Assembly: GCF_030433675.1 (NCBI RefSeq)
Contig: NZ_JAROCB010000005.1
Span: 248,001 to 312,000, forward strand
DNA length: 64,000 bases
Origin: Leifsonia virtsii
GTDB taxonomy: Bacteria > Actinomycetota > Actinomycetes > Actinomycetales > Microbacteriaceae
Reading direction: 5' to 3'
The notes below the pieces were generated by a model. That model was not told where the DNA came from and ran no database searches. It saw only the letters and a list, made by a program, of their open reading frames with translations. Both the position numbers and the translations under genes were made by a program. Of this stretch, positions 27,050-35,742 are shown piece after piece (the first letter of the stretch is position 1; the number at the start of each line of letters is the position of its first letter).

Positions 27050-28146
27050 GCTCCCGCCTCCACGAGCCGCCGCTCCGGCGTGCCGTCGAAGCGGTGCGAC
27101 GGGAGGTCGTAGCCGAAGTAGCCGGGGCCGACCATCGCGAGCGCCTCCGGCGTGTGCCAGCGCGGGTCGCTGGGGGCCGCGACCACGCGGACGCGCTGAC
27201 CGTAGCGCAGGCCCTCCGTGGTGATCGGCTCGCCGCTCTCGGCGTCGAGCACGATGATCAGGTCGGGCGTCGTGGCGAAGGTCACGTCACCCGACTGGGC
27301 GATGAGGTGCTCGTTCTGGAAGGACAGCTCCAGCGCGTCCGTGTCGCCGGGCGCTTCGATCCTGGCGCGCCCGCGGGCGAATCCGGTCGTCGTCGCACGT
27401 TCGACGTCGACAACCTTGCCGAAGTAGAACTCGCGCCCGCCGAGCCGTTCGACCGTCGCGGCCACCGGATCGGTCTTCGCCCGTCGCGCCTCCGCGATGC
27501 CGGAGCCGATGGCGAGGCTGTGCGAGAGAGATCCGCCCACCAGGGCCTCGCGGGCGATCGAGCCGCTCATCGGGAAGCCGGAGATCATCACCGAGCAGCC
27601 CATCTCGACGCAGGCGACCCGCGCGATCCGTTCCGTCCAGTGGTTGTCGACGGTCTGCAGCACGCCGACGTTGCCCTTCTCGTCGCTGAACGCGAGCGGC
27701 GACGCCGTCACGTCGTACAGCGTCGGAAGCACCATCTGCAGCTCGGGGAAGGCGCGGCCCATCCCGTCGGCGTCCAGCAGCGGAAGGCCCAGCGCGGCCG
27801 CGGCGGCGACCGGGATGGTGGAGTTGACGCCGCCGATCTCGGCGCACGCCACGTGCGTGACCGGCCGGCCGAGGTAGGTGCCGAGAGCGTGGACGGGCGC
27901 CACCACCTCGTCGAGGCTGGGCAGCTTCTCCACCATGACGGTCGGAGCCCCCATCATCGCGACCGTGAGCACGAGGGCGTCGTCCGGCACCTCGTCGAGA
28001 CCGACGACCGTGACCGGTCCGTGCTCCGCGAGCGCCTGCCGGGCGAGGAGCGACCCGATGTACGGGTCGCCGCCGCCTCCGGTGCCGAGCACCGCGGCGC
28101 CGCGGGCGAGGTCGCCGATCGCGTCGGCGGTGAGGGTCCAGCTCAT
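27046..28146 (-). CDS. DUF917-family (S-methyl-thiohydantoin desulfurase-like) protein 3
   Basis: 366 residues from the ATG at 28146, overlapping the hyuA-like stop by 4 nt. Same blocks as paralogue 2: 'GTGGGGDPYIG', 'MGAPTVMVEK', 'EIGGVNSTIP', 'LDADGMGRAFPEL', 'FQNEHLIAQ' and 'SGEPITTEGLRYGQRVRV'. Two full-length paralogues side by side suggest a heteromeric enzyme or two related steps. Cytoplasmic: no signal or membrane segment. Confidence 0.88.
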   Translation of the reverse strand: MSWTLTADAIGDLARGAAVLGTGGGGDPYIGSLLARQALAEHGPVTVVGLDEVPDDALVLTVAMMGAPTVMVEKLPSLDEVVAPVHALGTYLGRPVTHVACAEIGGVNSTIPVAAAAALGLPLLDADGMGRAFPELQMVLPTLYDVTASPLAFSDEKGNVGVLQTVDNHWTERIARVACVEMGCSVMISGFPMSGSIAREALVGGSLSHSLAIGSGIAEARRAKTDPVAATVERLGGREFYFGKVVDVERATTTGFARGRARIEAPGDTDALELSFQNEHLIAQSGDVTFATTPDLIIVLDAESGEPITTEGLRYGQRVRVVAAPSDPRWHTPEALAMVGPGYFGYDLPSHRFDGTPERRLVEAGA

Positions 28147-29696
28147 ACCCGCACCCCCATCGCCAGGTCGCCGACCGCCTTCACCCGGATGCGCGTCGCA
28201 TTGCCGGGGAGGTACGGGATGGGCACCTCGTCGAAGTCGACGATCGCCACCGACGTGGGGGAGGCGCCGGCGGCGATCGCCTTGTCCACCGCCTCCGCCC
28301 GAACGGCGGCGATGGCCTCCTCGCGCCGGCCGGGCTCGACGGCGTACACCTTGTCGATCTCGCCCCCGACCTGCGCGATGGATGCGCCGATCGCGTTCGC
28401 GACGGCGTAGTTCTCCGGCCGGTGCACGGCGCCGAAGATCGGCAGCTCGTCCGGCAGGAGGATGGAGCCGCCGCCGACGGCGACGACGGGGATGGGGTCC
28501 GGCGAGGTGCGCATCCGGTCGACCGCCTCCGCGATCCGTTCCGCGATGCGGGCCAGGACGCGCTGCACGAACGCGGGGTCGAGGTGCGCCACCTTCGACG
28601 GGTCGCCGACCTGCGCGCGCCCGGCGGCGACGGCGATGTCGGTGGCGGTGAGCGTGGAACCGCCGAAGACGAGCGCCTCGGTCGTCAGCCGGTAGCCGAC
28701 CGACTCCGGGCCGACCTCCGCGGTCTCCGTGTCGACGATGGAGCCGCCGCCGATGCCGATGGAGAGCACGTCCGGCATGCGGAAGTTGGTGCGGACGCCC
28801 GCGACCTTCACCTCGTTGGCGGTCTCCCGCGGGAAGCCGTTGATGAGCAGGCCGATGTCGGCCGTGGTCCCGCCGATGTCGACGACCGCGCAGGTGTCGA
28901 GGCCGCTGGTCAGGGCGGCGCCGCGCATCGAGTTGGTCGGGCCGGAGGCGAAGGTGGCGACGGGGTAGAGGCGCACGTAGTCCTCGTCCATCAGCGTCCC
29001 GTCGTTCTGGCTGAGGAAGATCGGTGCGTCGATGCCCTGGGCGCGGACCGCGGCGGTGAGGCCGTCGACGATCTCGGAGGCGAGCTCGCGCAGCGCGGCG
29101 TTGATGATCGTCGCGTTCTCGCGCTCGAGCAGCCCGATCCGGCCGATCTCGTGCGACAGGGAGATGGCGACGTCGTCGCCGAGCTCTGCGGCGAGGACGG
29201 CCGCGGCCTGCGTCTCCACGTCGTGGTTCACCGGCGAGAAGACGGACGAGATGGCGACGGAACGCACACCGTGCGCGGCCATGTCGGCGGCGATGCCCTT
29301 CAGCTCGGCCACGTCGAGCGGGGAGATGGGCCGGCCGTCGAACTCGTAGCCGCCGTGCGCCAGGTAGGCGCGGCCGCCGATCGCCTCGATCAGCGTCTCC
29401 GGCCAGTCCACCAGCGGCGGCAGCGCCTTGGTCGCCGGGAGACCGAGCCGCAGCGCCGCGGTGGGCGCGAGCCGCTTGGCCTGCACGAGCGCGTTGATGA
29501 AGTGGGTGGTGCCGATCATCACCGCGTCGATGTCGCCGCCCTCGAAGCCGCGCGCATCGCGCAGGGCCTCGATGGCGCTGACGATGCCGCTCGTCACGTC
29601 GGGACTGGTCGAGTTCTTGACGCCGGCAAGGGTGGTCCGGCCGTCCATGAGCACTGCGTCGGTGTTGGTCCCGCCGACGTCGATGCCGATGTGCAT
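28143..29696 (-). CDS. HyuA-type (hydantoinase A/oxoprolinase) ATP-dependent protein
   Basis: 517 residues from the ATG at 29696 (MHIGIDVGGTNTDAVLMDG); the upstream start at 29744 is unsupported. Actin-like ATPase fold of HyuA: phosphate-1 loop 'IDVGGTNTDAVL', 'IGTTHFINALVQ', 'VDIGGTTADIG' and 'IGIGGGSIVD'. HyuA normally pairs with a HyuB subunit to hydrolyse hydantoin or 5-oxoproline-type rings using ATP, but no HyuB gene is present. Instead it is followed by two full-length DUF917 genes. This HyuA-DUF917 association suggests a ring-opening activity. Confidence 0.9.
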   Translation of the reverse strand: MHIGIDVGGTNTDAVLMDGRTTLAGVKNSTSPDVTSGIVSAIEALRDARGFEGGDIDAVMIGTTHFINALVQAKRLAPTAALRLGLPATKALPPLVDWPETLIEAIGGRAYLAHGGYEFDGRPISPLDVAELKGIAADMAAHGVRSVAISSVFSPVNHDVETQAAAVLAAELGDDVAISLSHEIGRIGLLERENATIINAALRELASEIVDGLTAAVRAQGIDAPIFLSQNDGTLMDEDYVRLYPVATFASGPTNSMRGAALTSGLDTCAVVDIGGTTADIGLLINGFPRETANEVKVAGVRTNFRMPDVLSIGIGGGSIVDTETAEVGPESVGYRLTTEALVFGGSTLTATDIAVAAGRAQVGDPSKVAHLDPAFVQRVLARIAERIAEAVDRMRTSPDPIPVVAVGGGSILLPDELPIFGAVHRPENYAVANAIGASIAQVGGEIDKVYAVEPGRREEAIAAVRAEAVDKAIAAGASPTSVAIVDFDEVPIPYLPGNATRIRVKAVGDLAMGVRV

Positions 29697-29715
29697 AGGT
29701 TCCGCTTTCTGCTGT

Positions 29716-29749
29716 GCTGCGTGCGCCGCCCGGGGACGGCGCACGCAGC
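29716..29749 (-). terminator. Intra-operon hairpin between permease and hyuA-like genes
   Basis: Perfect 13-bp arms at 29716-29728 and 29737-29749, 8-nt loop, in the 99-nt gap. No T-run; an attenuator or stabiliser rather than a clear end of transcription. Confidence 0.6.
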
Positions 29750-29795
29750 GGGTGGATCGGTGCTGCGCGCCGCGCTGCTCAGTGGTGGTGGCCGG

Positions 29796-31166
29796 TCAGT
29801 TGGTGGCGACCGCCTCCGGCCCTGCCGACGCGGCGGCCGGCTCGGAGTCGGCCGGGTCGGCCTGCTGCGTGGTCGCGCGGCCGACGCCGCGCACCCAGCC
29901 CAGCTTGCCCGCGACCGTGTAGAGCACGATCGAGAGCAGCAGCGACCAGATGGCGGGGATGCCCCAGGTGACGAAGTAGCCGACCAGCGACGAGACCAGC
30001 CACACCACGAGGGTCACCGGGACGATGCGCGGCGCGAACTCGGGCAGCCGGCCGCTGCTCCTGGTCGCATCCAGCTCGCCCCGCCACTTGCGCACGAAGA
30101 AGTACTCGGCCACCATGATGCCCGCGATGGGCGGGAAGGCGACGCCGAGGACGATCAGGAAGTCGGTGAACGCCGACAGGATGCCGGCGGCGGCGAGGAC
30201 GGTGCCGACGACGCCGAGCACGATGGTCGTGGTCACCCGGTGCAGGTTCTTGTTGAACGCCGTCGAGATGAAGTTCACCAGGCCAAGGGTGGAGGAGTAC
30301 AGGTTCCAGTCGTTGATCTTCAGCGTGCCGGTGATGACGATGATGAGCCCGACGAAGCCGATCGACGAGGTCACGATCGCGACGATGTTCCCGGAGGCCG
30401 CCGCGTGGGCGAGCAGCACGCCGGAGAGGCCGATCACGAACTCGCCGAGGCTCACTCCGACGACCGTCTGCTTCACCACATCGGCGCGGCTGCGGTTGAA
30501 CCGGGTCATGTCGGCGGTGATGATCGCGCCGACGATGAGGCCGCCCGCCACGATCCCGGTGCCCTGCCAGACGCTCATCGCGGGGCCGGGAGCGGGGGAG
30601 GTGAGCAGGTCGCCGATGTTGTGCTTGCTGAGCTCGCTGATGACCGACCAGCCGACCAGGATGAGGAACAGCGGCACGGTGATGTTGGCGAGCCACTGCA
30701 TCCCGACGAAGCCGAACGCCACCACGGCGGTCACCGCGAGGCCGAAGATCACGCTCCACAGCCAGATGGGCATGGCGCCGGGCATGAGCGCGTCGAGCGA
30801 CTGGGCCGAGATGGCCGACTGGATGCCGAACCAGCCGATCAGGCTGATGCCGATCGCGAGACCGACGAGCGACGCTCCGATCTCGCCGAAGCCGGTCCAC
30901 CGGGCGAGCAGGGCGGTGTTGAGGCCCTCCTTCTGCCCGATGATGCCGACGATGCACATGATGACCTCGAGGATGATCGAGCCGAGCAGGAGCGCGAGGG
31001 CTGCGTTCCAGAACGTCATGCTGTAGCCCAGGGTCGCCCCGAGCAGGAATTGCGAGAGAGCCGAGACCTGGCCGAACCGCTGCACCGCGATCCCGAACCA
31101 CGGCTTGCGGGCGTCCGGGGTCACGCGGGAGAGGGCGAAGTCGTCGGCATGTGCTGTACGTGCCAT
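29796..31166 (-). CDS. NCS1-family permease (cytosine/purine/hydantoin type)
   Basis: 456 residues from the ATG at 31166, with AAGGA 8 nt upstream. About twelve transmembrane helices, matching the NCS1 (CodB/Mhp1) family. Landmarks: 'QFLLGATLGYSMTFWNAALALLLGSIILE' in TM1-2 (key residues), 'WFGIQSAISAQSL' and 'ADMTRFNRSRADVVKQT' after TM6. NCS1 proteins symport cytosine, allantoin, hydantoins and similar rings. First gene of the operon leading to HyuA, DUF917 and PucR, so it probably imports their substrate. Confidence 0.92.
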   Translation of the reverse strand: MARTAHADDFALSRVTPDARKPWFGIAVQRFGQVSALSQFLLGATLGYSMTFWNAALALLLGSIILEVIMCIVGIIGQKEGLNTALLARWTGFGEIGASLVGLAIGISLIGWFGIQSAISAQSLDALMPGAMPIWLWSVIFGLAVTAVVAFGFVGMQWLANITVPLFLILVGWSVISELSKHNIGDLLTSPAPGPAMSVWQGTGIVAGGLIVGAIITADMTRFNRSRADVVKQTVVGVSLGEFVIGLSGVLLAHAAASGNIVAIVTSSIGFVGLIIVITGTLKINDWNLYSSTLGLVNFISTAFNKNLHRVTTTIVLGVVGTVLAAAGILSAFTDFLIVLGVAFPPIAGIMVAEYFFVRKWRGELDATRSSGRLPEFAPRIVPVTLVVWLVSSLVGYFVTWGIPAIWSLLLSIVLYTVAGKLGWVRGVGRATTQQADPADSEPAAASAGPEAVATN

Positions 31167-31268
31167 GGTGGAATTCCTTCTGACGGGTGGAGGGAGCGGG
31201 GGTTGCGACCACCGTAGGGATCCGCCGGAAGCGGGGGAATGTGCGTTCCGCCCGAATCGAGCGTGATT

Positions 31269-31285
31269 CTGTGCAGGCTGCACAG
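31269..31285. promoter_or_regulatory. 17-bp palindrome upstream of the NCS1 operon
   Basis: CTGTGCAG-G-CTGCACAG, perfect 8-bp arms around one G. It sits 3 nt beyond the lacI stop and about 105 nt before the permease start, in the 121-nt gap that must hold the operon promoter. Candidate PucR site. Confidence 0.6.
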
Positions 31286-31287
31286 CA

Positions 31288-32316
31288 TCAGGCGCGGGGT
31301 GCCACTGCTTTCACCGACTGGCGCTGCACGACCGGCATCGGGATGAGGTGGCGCGCCGGAGTCGTGTCTCCGGCGAGAGCGAGCTCCATGGCCTTCCGAC
31401 CCATCTGCTCGTACGGGATGCGGGCCGTGGAGAGCGCCGGCCGGAGGATCGACGCGAGGACGTCGTCGTCGAAGGAGACGATCGACACGTCGTCGGGGAT
31501 GCGGACTCCGGCCTCCTGGAACGCCTGGTACACGCCGAAGGCGAGGTTGTCGTTGAGGCAGATCAGGCCGGTGATCCCGAGACCGTCCTCGATCAGCTCG
31601 CGGGCCATGCGGTAACCCGCTTCCGGCTCCCAATGCCGCTCGTGCAGATCGGCGACGAGTTCGATGTCGTTCTCGGCGAGAACGCCGTCGATGCCGGCGA
31701 ATCGGTCCAGGATCGTCACGGACTCCTCCGGGGGAAGGATCTCGGGCGAGATGCGGCCGATCAGGCCGATCCGCCGGTGGCCGGCGTCGATCAGCAGCTG
31801 GGCCATCGCAGCGCCGGCCGCCCGTTCGTCGGGCAGCACGACCGGGTAGTCGGTGGTCGTCGTGGCGTTCAGCATCACGACGGGGATGTCGTCGGGCAGA
31901 GGGGGCAGCTCCACCTGCCGGGCCGCCATCGAACCGAACACCAGGCCCGCGGCGCGGCGGTCGACCATCGCGTCCAGCACGCCGCCGAGGCGTTCCGGGT
32001 GGTGCCCCGTCTCTGCGATCAGCACCGTATGCTCGCGGTCCTCCGCCACATCCAGGAGGCCGCGGATCATCGCGGAGGCATACCGGGTGAGGGTGACGTC
32101 GTCCGAGACGAACCCGATCATCGGCGCCTTGCCGAAGAAGAGCGTGCGTGCGGCGGGGTTGGGCCGGTAGTTGAGCTCTTCCGCGATCCGGCGGACGCGC
32201 TCCGCAGTCTCGGGGGAAAGTCGAGTGCCGGGGCGGTCGTTCAGGATGAGGCTGACGGCCGACTTCGAGAGGCCGGCCTTCGCGGCGACGTCGGCGATGG
32301 TCACCCTGTCCGCCAT
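31288..32316 (-). CDS. LacI-family regulator of the GH32 operon
   Basis: 342 residues from the ATG at 32316, chosen over 32343 because AAGGAGG lies 6 nt before it. HTH: 'VTIADVAAKAGLSKSAVSLILND'. Core: 'ITGLICLNDNLAFGVYQAFQEAG' and 'PDDVSIVSFDDDVLASILRPALSTA' (key parts). Divergent from the plus-strand importer/GH32 operon, with two matching operators in the gap. Repressor released by a sugar from that pathway (inference). Confidence 0.92.
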   Translation of the reverse strand: MADRVTIADVAAKAGLSKSAVSLILNDRPGTRLSPETAERVRRIAEELNYRPNPAARTLFFGKAPMIGFVSDDVTLTRYASAMIRGLLDVAEDREHTVLIAETGHHPERLGGVLDAMVDRRAAGLVFGSMAARQVELPPLPDDIPVVMLNATTTTDYPVVLPDERAAGAAMAQLLIDAGHRRIGLIGRISPEILPPEESVTILDRFAGIDGVLAENDIELVADLHERHWEPEAGYRMARELIEDGLGITGLICLNDNLAFGVYQAFQEAGVRIPDDVSIVSFDDDVLASILRPALSTARIPYEQMGRKAMELALAGDTTPARHLIPMPVVQRQSVKAVAPRA

Positions 32317-32404
32317 GCCGACCTCCTTCGATCCCCGCACCATTCAAGCAGCCGATCCGCGGCTCTGGTTGCGCTCGCCTCATCCTATTGCTATCTTGAC
32401 GTTG

Positions 32405-32439
32405 CTAAACGCGTTTAGCCCGATGGTAAACGCGTTCAG
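32405..32439. promoter_or_regulatory. Paired LacI operators of the GH32 operon
   Basis: CTAAACGCGTTTAG (32405-32418, perfect palindrome) and GTAAACGCGTTCAG (32426-32439), with centres 21 bp apart on the same face of the helix. TTGACG at 32396-32401 is a possible -35 box for the downstream operon, placing both sites over the core promoter. Confidence 0.8.
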
Positions 32440-32495
32440 CTCCGAACTCGCACCGAGCCGGACGACGATCACACATCCAATGGAGGATCACCATC

Positions 32496-33794
32496 GTGAG
32501 GAAGACAACCCGCCGGGCCCTCATCGCCACGGCCGTCGTCGCGGCGACCGCGGCGCTCACCCTGACTGGCTGCGCCAAAGGCGGCGGCACGGGCGGCACC
32601 GGCACGTCCGGCGGCCAGCTCGTCATGTGGACGCACAACGCGGGCAACAAAGCGGAGCTGGGGGCGATCGAGAAGATCGTGGCCGACTTCAATGCGTCGC
32701 AGTCGAAGTACAAGGTCAAGGTCCAGGCGTTCCCGCAGGACTCGTACAACCAGTCCGTGACCGCGGCGGCGGCGTCGAAGAAGCTGCCGTGCATCCTCGA
32801 CATCGACGGACCGAACGTTCCGAACTGGGCATGGGCGGGCTACCTCGCACCGCTGACGGGGATGGACTCCACGCTGTCGAAGTTCCTCCCGTCGACGGTG
32901 GGGAAGTACGACGGCAAGACCTACTCGTACGGGTTCTACGACGTGGCGCTCACGATGATGTCCCGCACGTCGACGCTGAAGGAGGCGGGCATCCGCATCC
33001 CCACGATCGACCAGCCGTGGACCAAGTCGGAGTTCCAGGACGCCCTCGACAAGCTGAAGGCATCGGGCAAGTTCGCCTACCCGGCCGACTTCGCCACCGG
33101 GTTGACCGGCGAGTGGTGGCCCTACGCGTACTCGCCGCTCCTGCAGAGCGCTGGAGGCGACCTCATCGATCGCGACGGCTACAAGACGGCCGACGGCGTC
33201 CTGAACGGGCCGGACGCGATCGCCTGGGCGAAGTGGTTCCGCGGCCTCGTGACGAATGGCGACATCTCCGCCAAGAGCGGCTCCGACCCGGTCGCCGATT
33301 TCGTGAACGGCAAGACCGGCATCCTCTACGACGGCGGCTGGGCGGCCGAGCAGGTGCGCGCCCAGTTCAAGGACGACGCTCTCTTCCTCCCCTCCGTCGA
33401 CCTCGGGAGGGGCCCGAAGATCGGCGGCGCCTCCTGGCAGTGGGGCGTCTCCAAGACCTGCTCCGACCAGGCCGGGGCCGCGGCCTACATGAAGTTCGCC
33501 GCCGCCGACAAGTACGTGGCTCAGGTCGCCAAGGCGACCGGCACCATCCCGACCACCGAGGCCGCGGCCGCGATGGTCCCCGGATACGGACCGGGGGGCG
33601 ACAACGCGATCTTCCGCGAGTTCTCCAAGAAGTTCGCCGAGGTCCGGCCCGTGACCCCGGGCTACCCCTTCATCGCCACCACGTTCACCAAGGCGGCGCA
33701 GGACATCATCAACGGCGCCGACCCGAAATCGACCCTCGACCAGGCGGTCAAGGACATCGACGCCAACCAGAAGTCGAACAACTACTTCAAGTAG
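32496..33794 (+). CDS. CUT1 sugar-binding lipoprotein, GH32 operon
   Basis: 432 residues from the GTG at 32496 (GGAGG 9 nt upstream). Signal and lipobox 'LTLTGC' (Cys about residue 26). MalE-like core: 'MWTHNAGNKAELGAIEKIV', 'CILDIDGPNVPNWAWAGYL' and 'WGVSKTCSDQAGAAAYMKF'. It opens the SBP-permease-permease-GH32 operon. Likely ligand, by context, is sucrose or a fructo-oligosaccharide. A GC-rich hairpin follows its stop. Confidence 0.92.
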   Translation: MRKTTRRALIATAVVAATAALTLTGCAKGGGTGGTGTSGGQLVMWTHNAGNKAELGAIEKIVADFNASQSKYKVKVQAFPQDSYNQSVTAAAASKKLPCILDIDGPNVPNWAWAGYLAPLTGMDSTLSKFLPSTVGKYDGKTYSYGFYDVALTMMSRTSTLKEAGIRIPTIDQPWTKSEFQDALDKLKASGKFAYPADFATGLTGEWWPYAYSPLLQSAGGDLIDRDGYKTADGVLNGPDAIAWAKWFRGLVTNGDISAKSGSDPVADFVNGKTGILYDGGWAAEQVRAQFKDDALFLPSVDLGRGPKIGGASWQWGVSKTCSDQAGAAAYMKFAAADKYVAQVAKATGTIPTTEAAAAMVPGYGPGGDNAIFREFSKKFAEVRPVTPGYPFIATTFTKAAQDIINGADPKSTLDQAVKDIDANQKSNNYFK

Positions 33795-33802
33795 CCGACC
33801 GG

Positions 33803-33837
33803 CCGGCCGGGGCGCGGCTCCCTCTCGCCCCGGCCGG
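33803..33837 (+). terminator. Intra-operon hairpin after the binding-protein gene
   Basis: Perfect 12-bp arms at 33803-33814 and 33826-33837, 11-nt loop, 8 nt after the SBP stop. Same position and type as the hairpins at 15419 and 3793. Confidence 0.65.
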
Positions 33838-33862
33838 TCCCTCGACGGACAAGGACGTCACC

Positions 33863-34816
33863 ATGAGCACCATCACGAAGACGGCGCCGTCACGAACCGA
33901 CGGCGCCCTCACCACCACCAAGCGGGCGAGGACCCGTGTGGTCGGTGGACGGAAGGAGGCCGCGGTCGGCTGGGCCATGCTCCTGCCCGCGGCCGTGCTG
34001 ATCCTCACCTTCCTGCTCGTCCCGATCGGTCTCACCTTCGGGCTCGCCTTCACCAACGCCCGGCTGATCTCGCCGGAGCCCGCGCGGTTCGTCGGCATGG
34101 ACAACTTCGCGGCCCTGTTCACGGACGACACGTTCTGGGCGTCGCTGCGCAACACCATCGTCTTCACCGTCGTGATCGTGCCCTTCCAGTCCGCCCTAGC
34201 GCTGGTGCTCGCACTCCTGGTCAACACCAGGACGCGCGGGACCACGTTCTTCCGCACGGTCTTCTTCCTGCCGGTGGTGACCTCGATCGTCGTCGTCTCG
34301 ATGCTGTGGCTGTTCATGTACCAGAAGGACGGCCTGATCAACGTGCTGCTGTCGAAGGTCGGCATCCAGGGGCCCGACTGGCTCGGCGACCCGCACTGGG
34401 CGCTGCTCGCGATCATCCTGATGTCGGCCTGGCAGGCGATGGGCTTCCACATGATCATCTGGCTGGCGGGGCTGCAGACGGTCCCCGCCGAGCTGTACGA
34501 GGCAGCGTCGCTGGACGGGGCCACCCGCTGGCAGCAGTTCGCCCATGTCACCTGGCCCAGTCTTCGAGCCACACGCACGTTCATCCTGATCACGATCACC
34601 ATCGCCGCATTCGGGCTCTTCACCCAGGTGCAGATCATGACCCAGGGCGGTCCGCTGAACTCCACGACCACGCTGGTCTTCCAGGCGGTGCGCAGTGGAT
34701 TCCAGCAGCAGCAGACCGGCTATGCCTCGGCCATCTCGCTGGTCTTCTTCGTGCTCGTGCTCGTGGTCACCCTGATCCAGAGATTCCTCACCCGAGACAA
34801 GGAGGCCCGCCGATGA
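33863..34816 (+). CDS. CUT1 ABC transporter permease (MalF type), GH32 operon
   Basis: 317 residues from the ATG at 33863. Six transmembrane spans with 'GWAMLLPAAVLILTFLLVPIG' first. EAA loop 'ELYEAASLDGATRWQQFAHVTWP' and C-terminal 'IQRFLTRDKEARR'. Overlaps the start of its partner permease by 4 nt. Membrane channel for the binding protein encoded upstream. Confidence 0.92.
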   Translation: MSTITKTAPSRTDGALTTTKRARTRVVGGRKEAAVGWAMLLPAAVLILTFLLVPIGLTFGLAFTNARLISPEPARFVGMDNFAALFTDDTFWASLRNTIVFTVVIVPFQSALALVLALLVNTRTRGTTFFRTVFFLPVVTSIVVVSMLWLFMYQKDGLINVLLSKVGIQGPDWLGDPHWALLAIILMSAWQAMGFHMIIWLAGLQTVPAELYEAASLDGATRWQQFAHVTWPSLRATRTFILITITIAAFGLFTQVQIMTQGGPLNSTTTLVFQAVRSGFQQQQTGYASAISLVFFVLVLVVTLIQRFLTRDKEARR

Positions 34817-35739
34817 CGGATACGATCCGCGACGTCGCGGACATCGACACCCCGCACGCGATCGAACCGGACCGGCGCCGTCGCCCGATCTGGCGACCCG
34901 CGCTGACCCTCGCCCTGAAGATCGTCCTCGCGCTCGTGTTCGGCCTGCCGCTGGTCTTCATGATCGTCTCCAGCTTCAAGCCGGATGCGCAGATCTTCGG
35001 CGACCTCGACGGCATCCAGGCCTTCCTGCCGGTCGGGAACCTCAGCTTCGACAACTATCTCGGAGTGTTCGACCGGGTCCCGTTCGCGCAGTTCCTGTTC
35101 AACTCCATCCTGATCTCGGTCCTCACCGTCGGCCTCGGGCTGGTCGTGAACTCGCTGGCCGCCTTCGCCCTCTCGCGGATGCGCATCCCGGGCGGTCGGA
35201 TCGCTCTGGGGGTGATCCTGGCGACCCTGATCGTGCCGTTCGAGGTGATGGCCCTGCCGTTGCTGTGGGAGGTCAACCAGCTGCCGTACTTCGACGGCAC
35301 TCAGATCGTTCAGGGCTGGCTCGACACCTACACCGTGCAGATCGTCCCCTTCATCGCGAACGCGTTCTCGATCTTCCTCTTCTACCAGTACTTCGATTCC
35401 ATCCCGAAGGAGCTGGACGAGGCGGCGCGAGTCGACGGCGCCGGCTGGTTCCGCATCTACCGGAGCATCATCATGCCGCTCGCCGGCCCGGCGGTGGCGA
35501 CGGTCGCGATCCTGACCTTCCTGCCCGCGTGGAACCAGTACCTGTGGCCGCTGATGGTCACACAGAGCGAGGCCGTCCGGCCGGCGATGGTCGGCATCGA
35601 CTACTTCAAGCAGCTCAACACGTCGTGGGGCCAGATCATGGCCTACGCCAGCATCATCACCGTCCCGGTGCTCGCGCTCTTCGTCGCGTTCCAGCGCTCG
35701 TTCGTCAACTCCATCGCCTCGCAGGGCCTGAAAGGCTGA
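34813..35739 (+). CDS. CUT1 ABC transporter permease (MalG type), GH32 operon
   Basis: 308 residues from the ATG at 34813. Six transmembrane spans; EAA loop 'ELDEAARVDGAGWFRIYRSIIMP'; typical end 'QRSFVNSIASQGLKG'. It is separated from the GH32 gene by 3 nt, so the two are surely co-translated. Uses an ATPase encoded outside the window. Confidence 0.92.
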   Translation: MTDTIRDVADIDTPHAIEPDRRRRPIWRPALTLALKIVLALVFGLPLVFMIVSSFKPDAQIFGDLDGIQAFLPVGNLSFDNYLGVFDRVPFAQFLFNSILISVLTVGLGLVVNSLAAFALSRMRIPGGRIALGVILATLIVPFEVMALPLLWEVNQLPYFDGTQIVQGWLDTYTVQIVPFIANAFSIFLFYQYFDSIPKELDEAARVDGAGWFRIYRSIIMPLAGPAVATVAILTFLPAWNQYLWPLMVTQSEAVRPAMVGIDYFKQLNTSWGQIMAYASIITVPVLALFVAFQRSFVNSIASQGLKG

Positions 35740-35742
35740 TCC

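Noticed and set aside
28143-29696. HyuA as a full hydantoinase with HyuB nearby
   Set aside because: No protein with HyuB features is encoded in the window; the following genes are DUF917 proteins.
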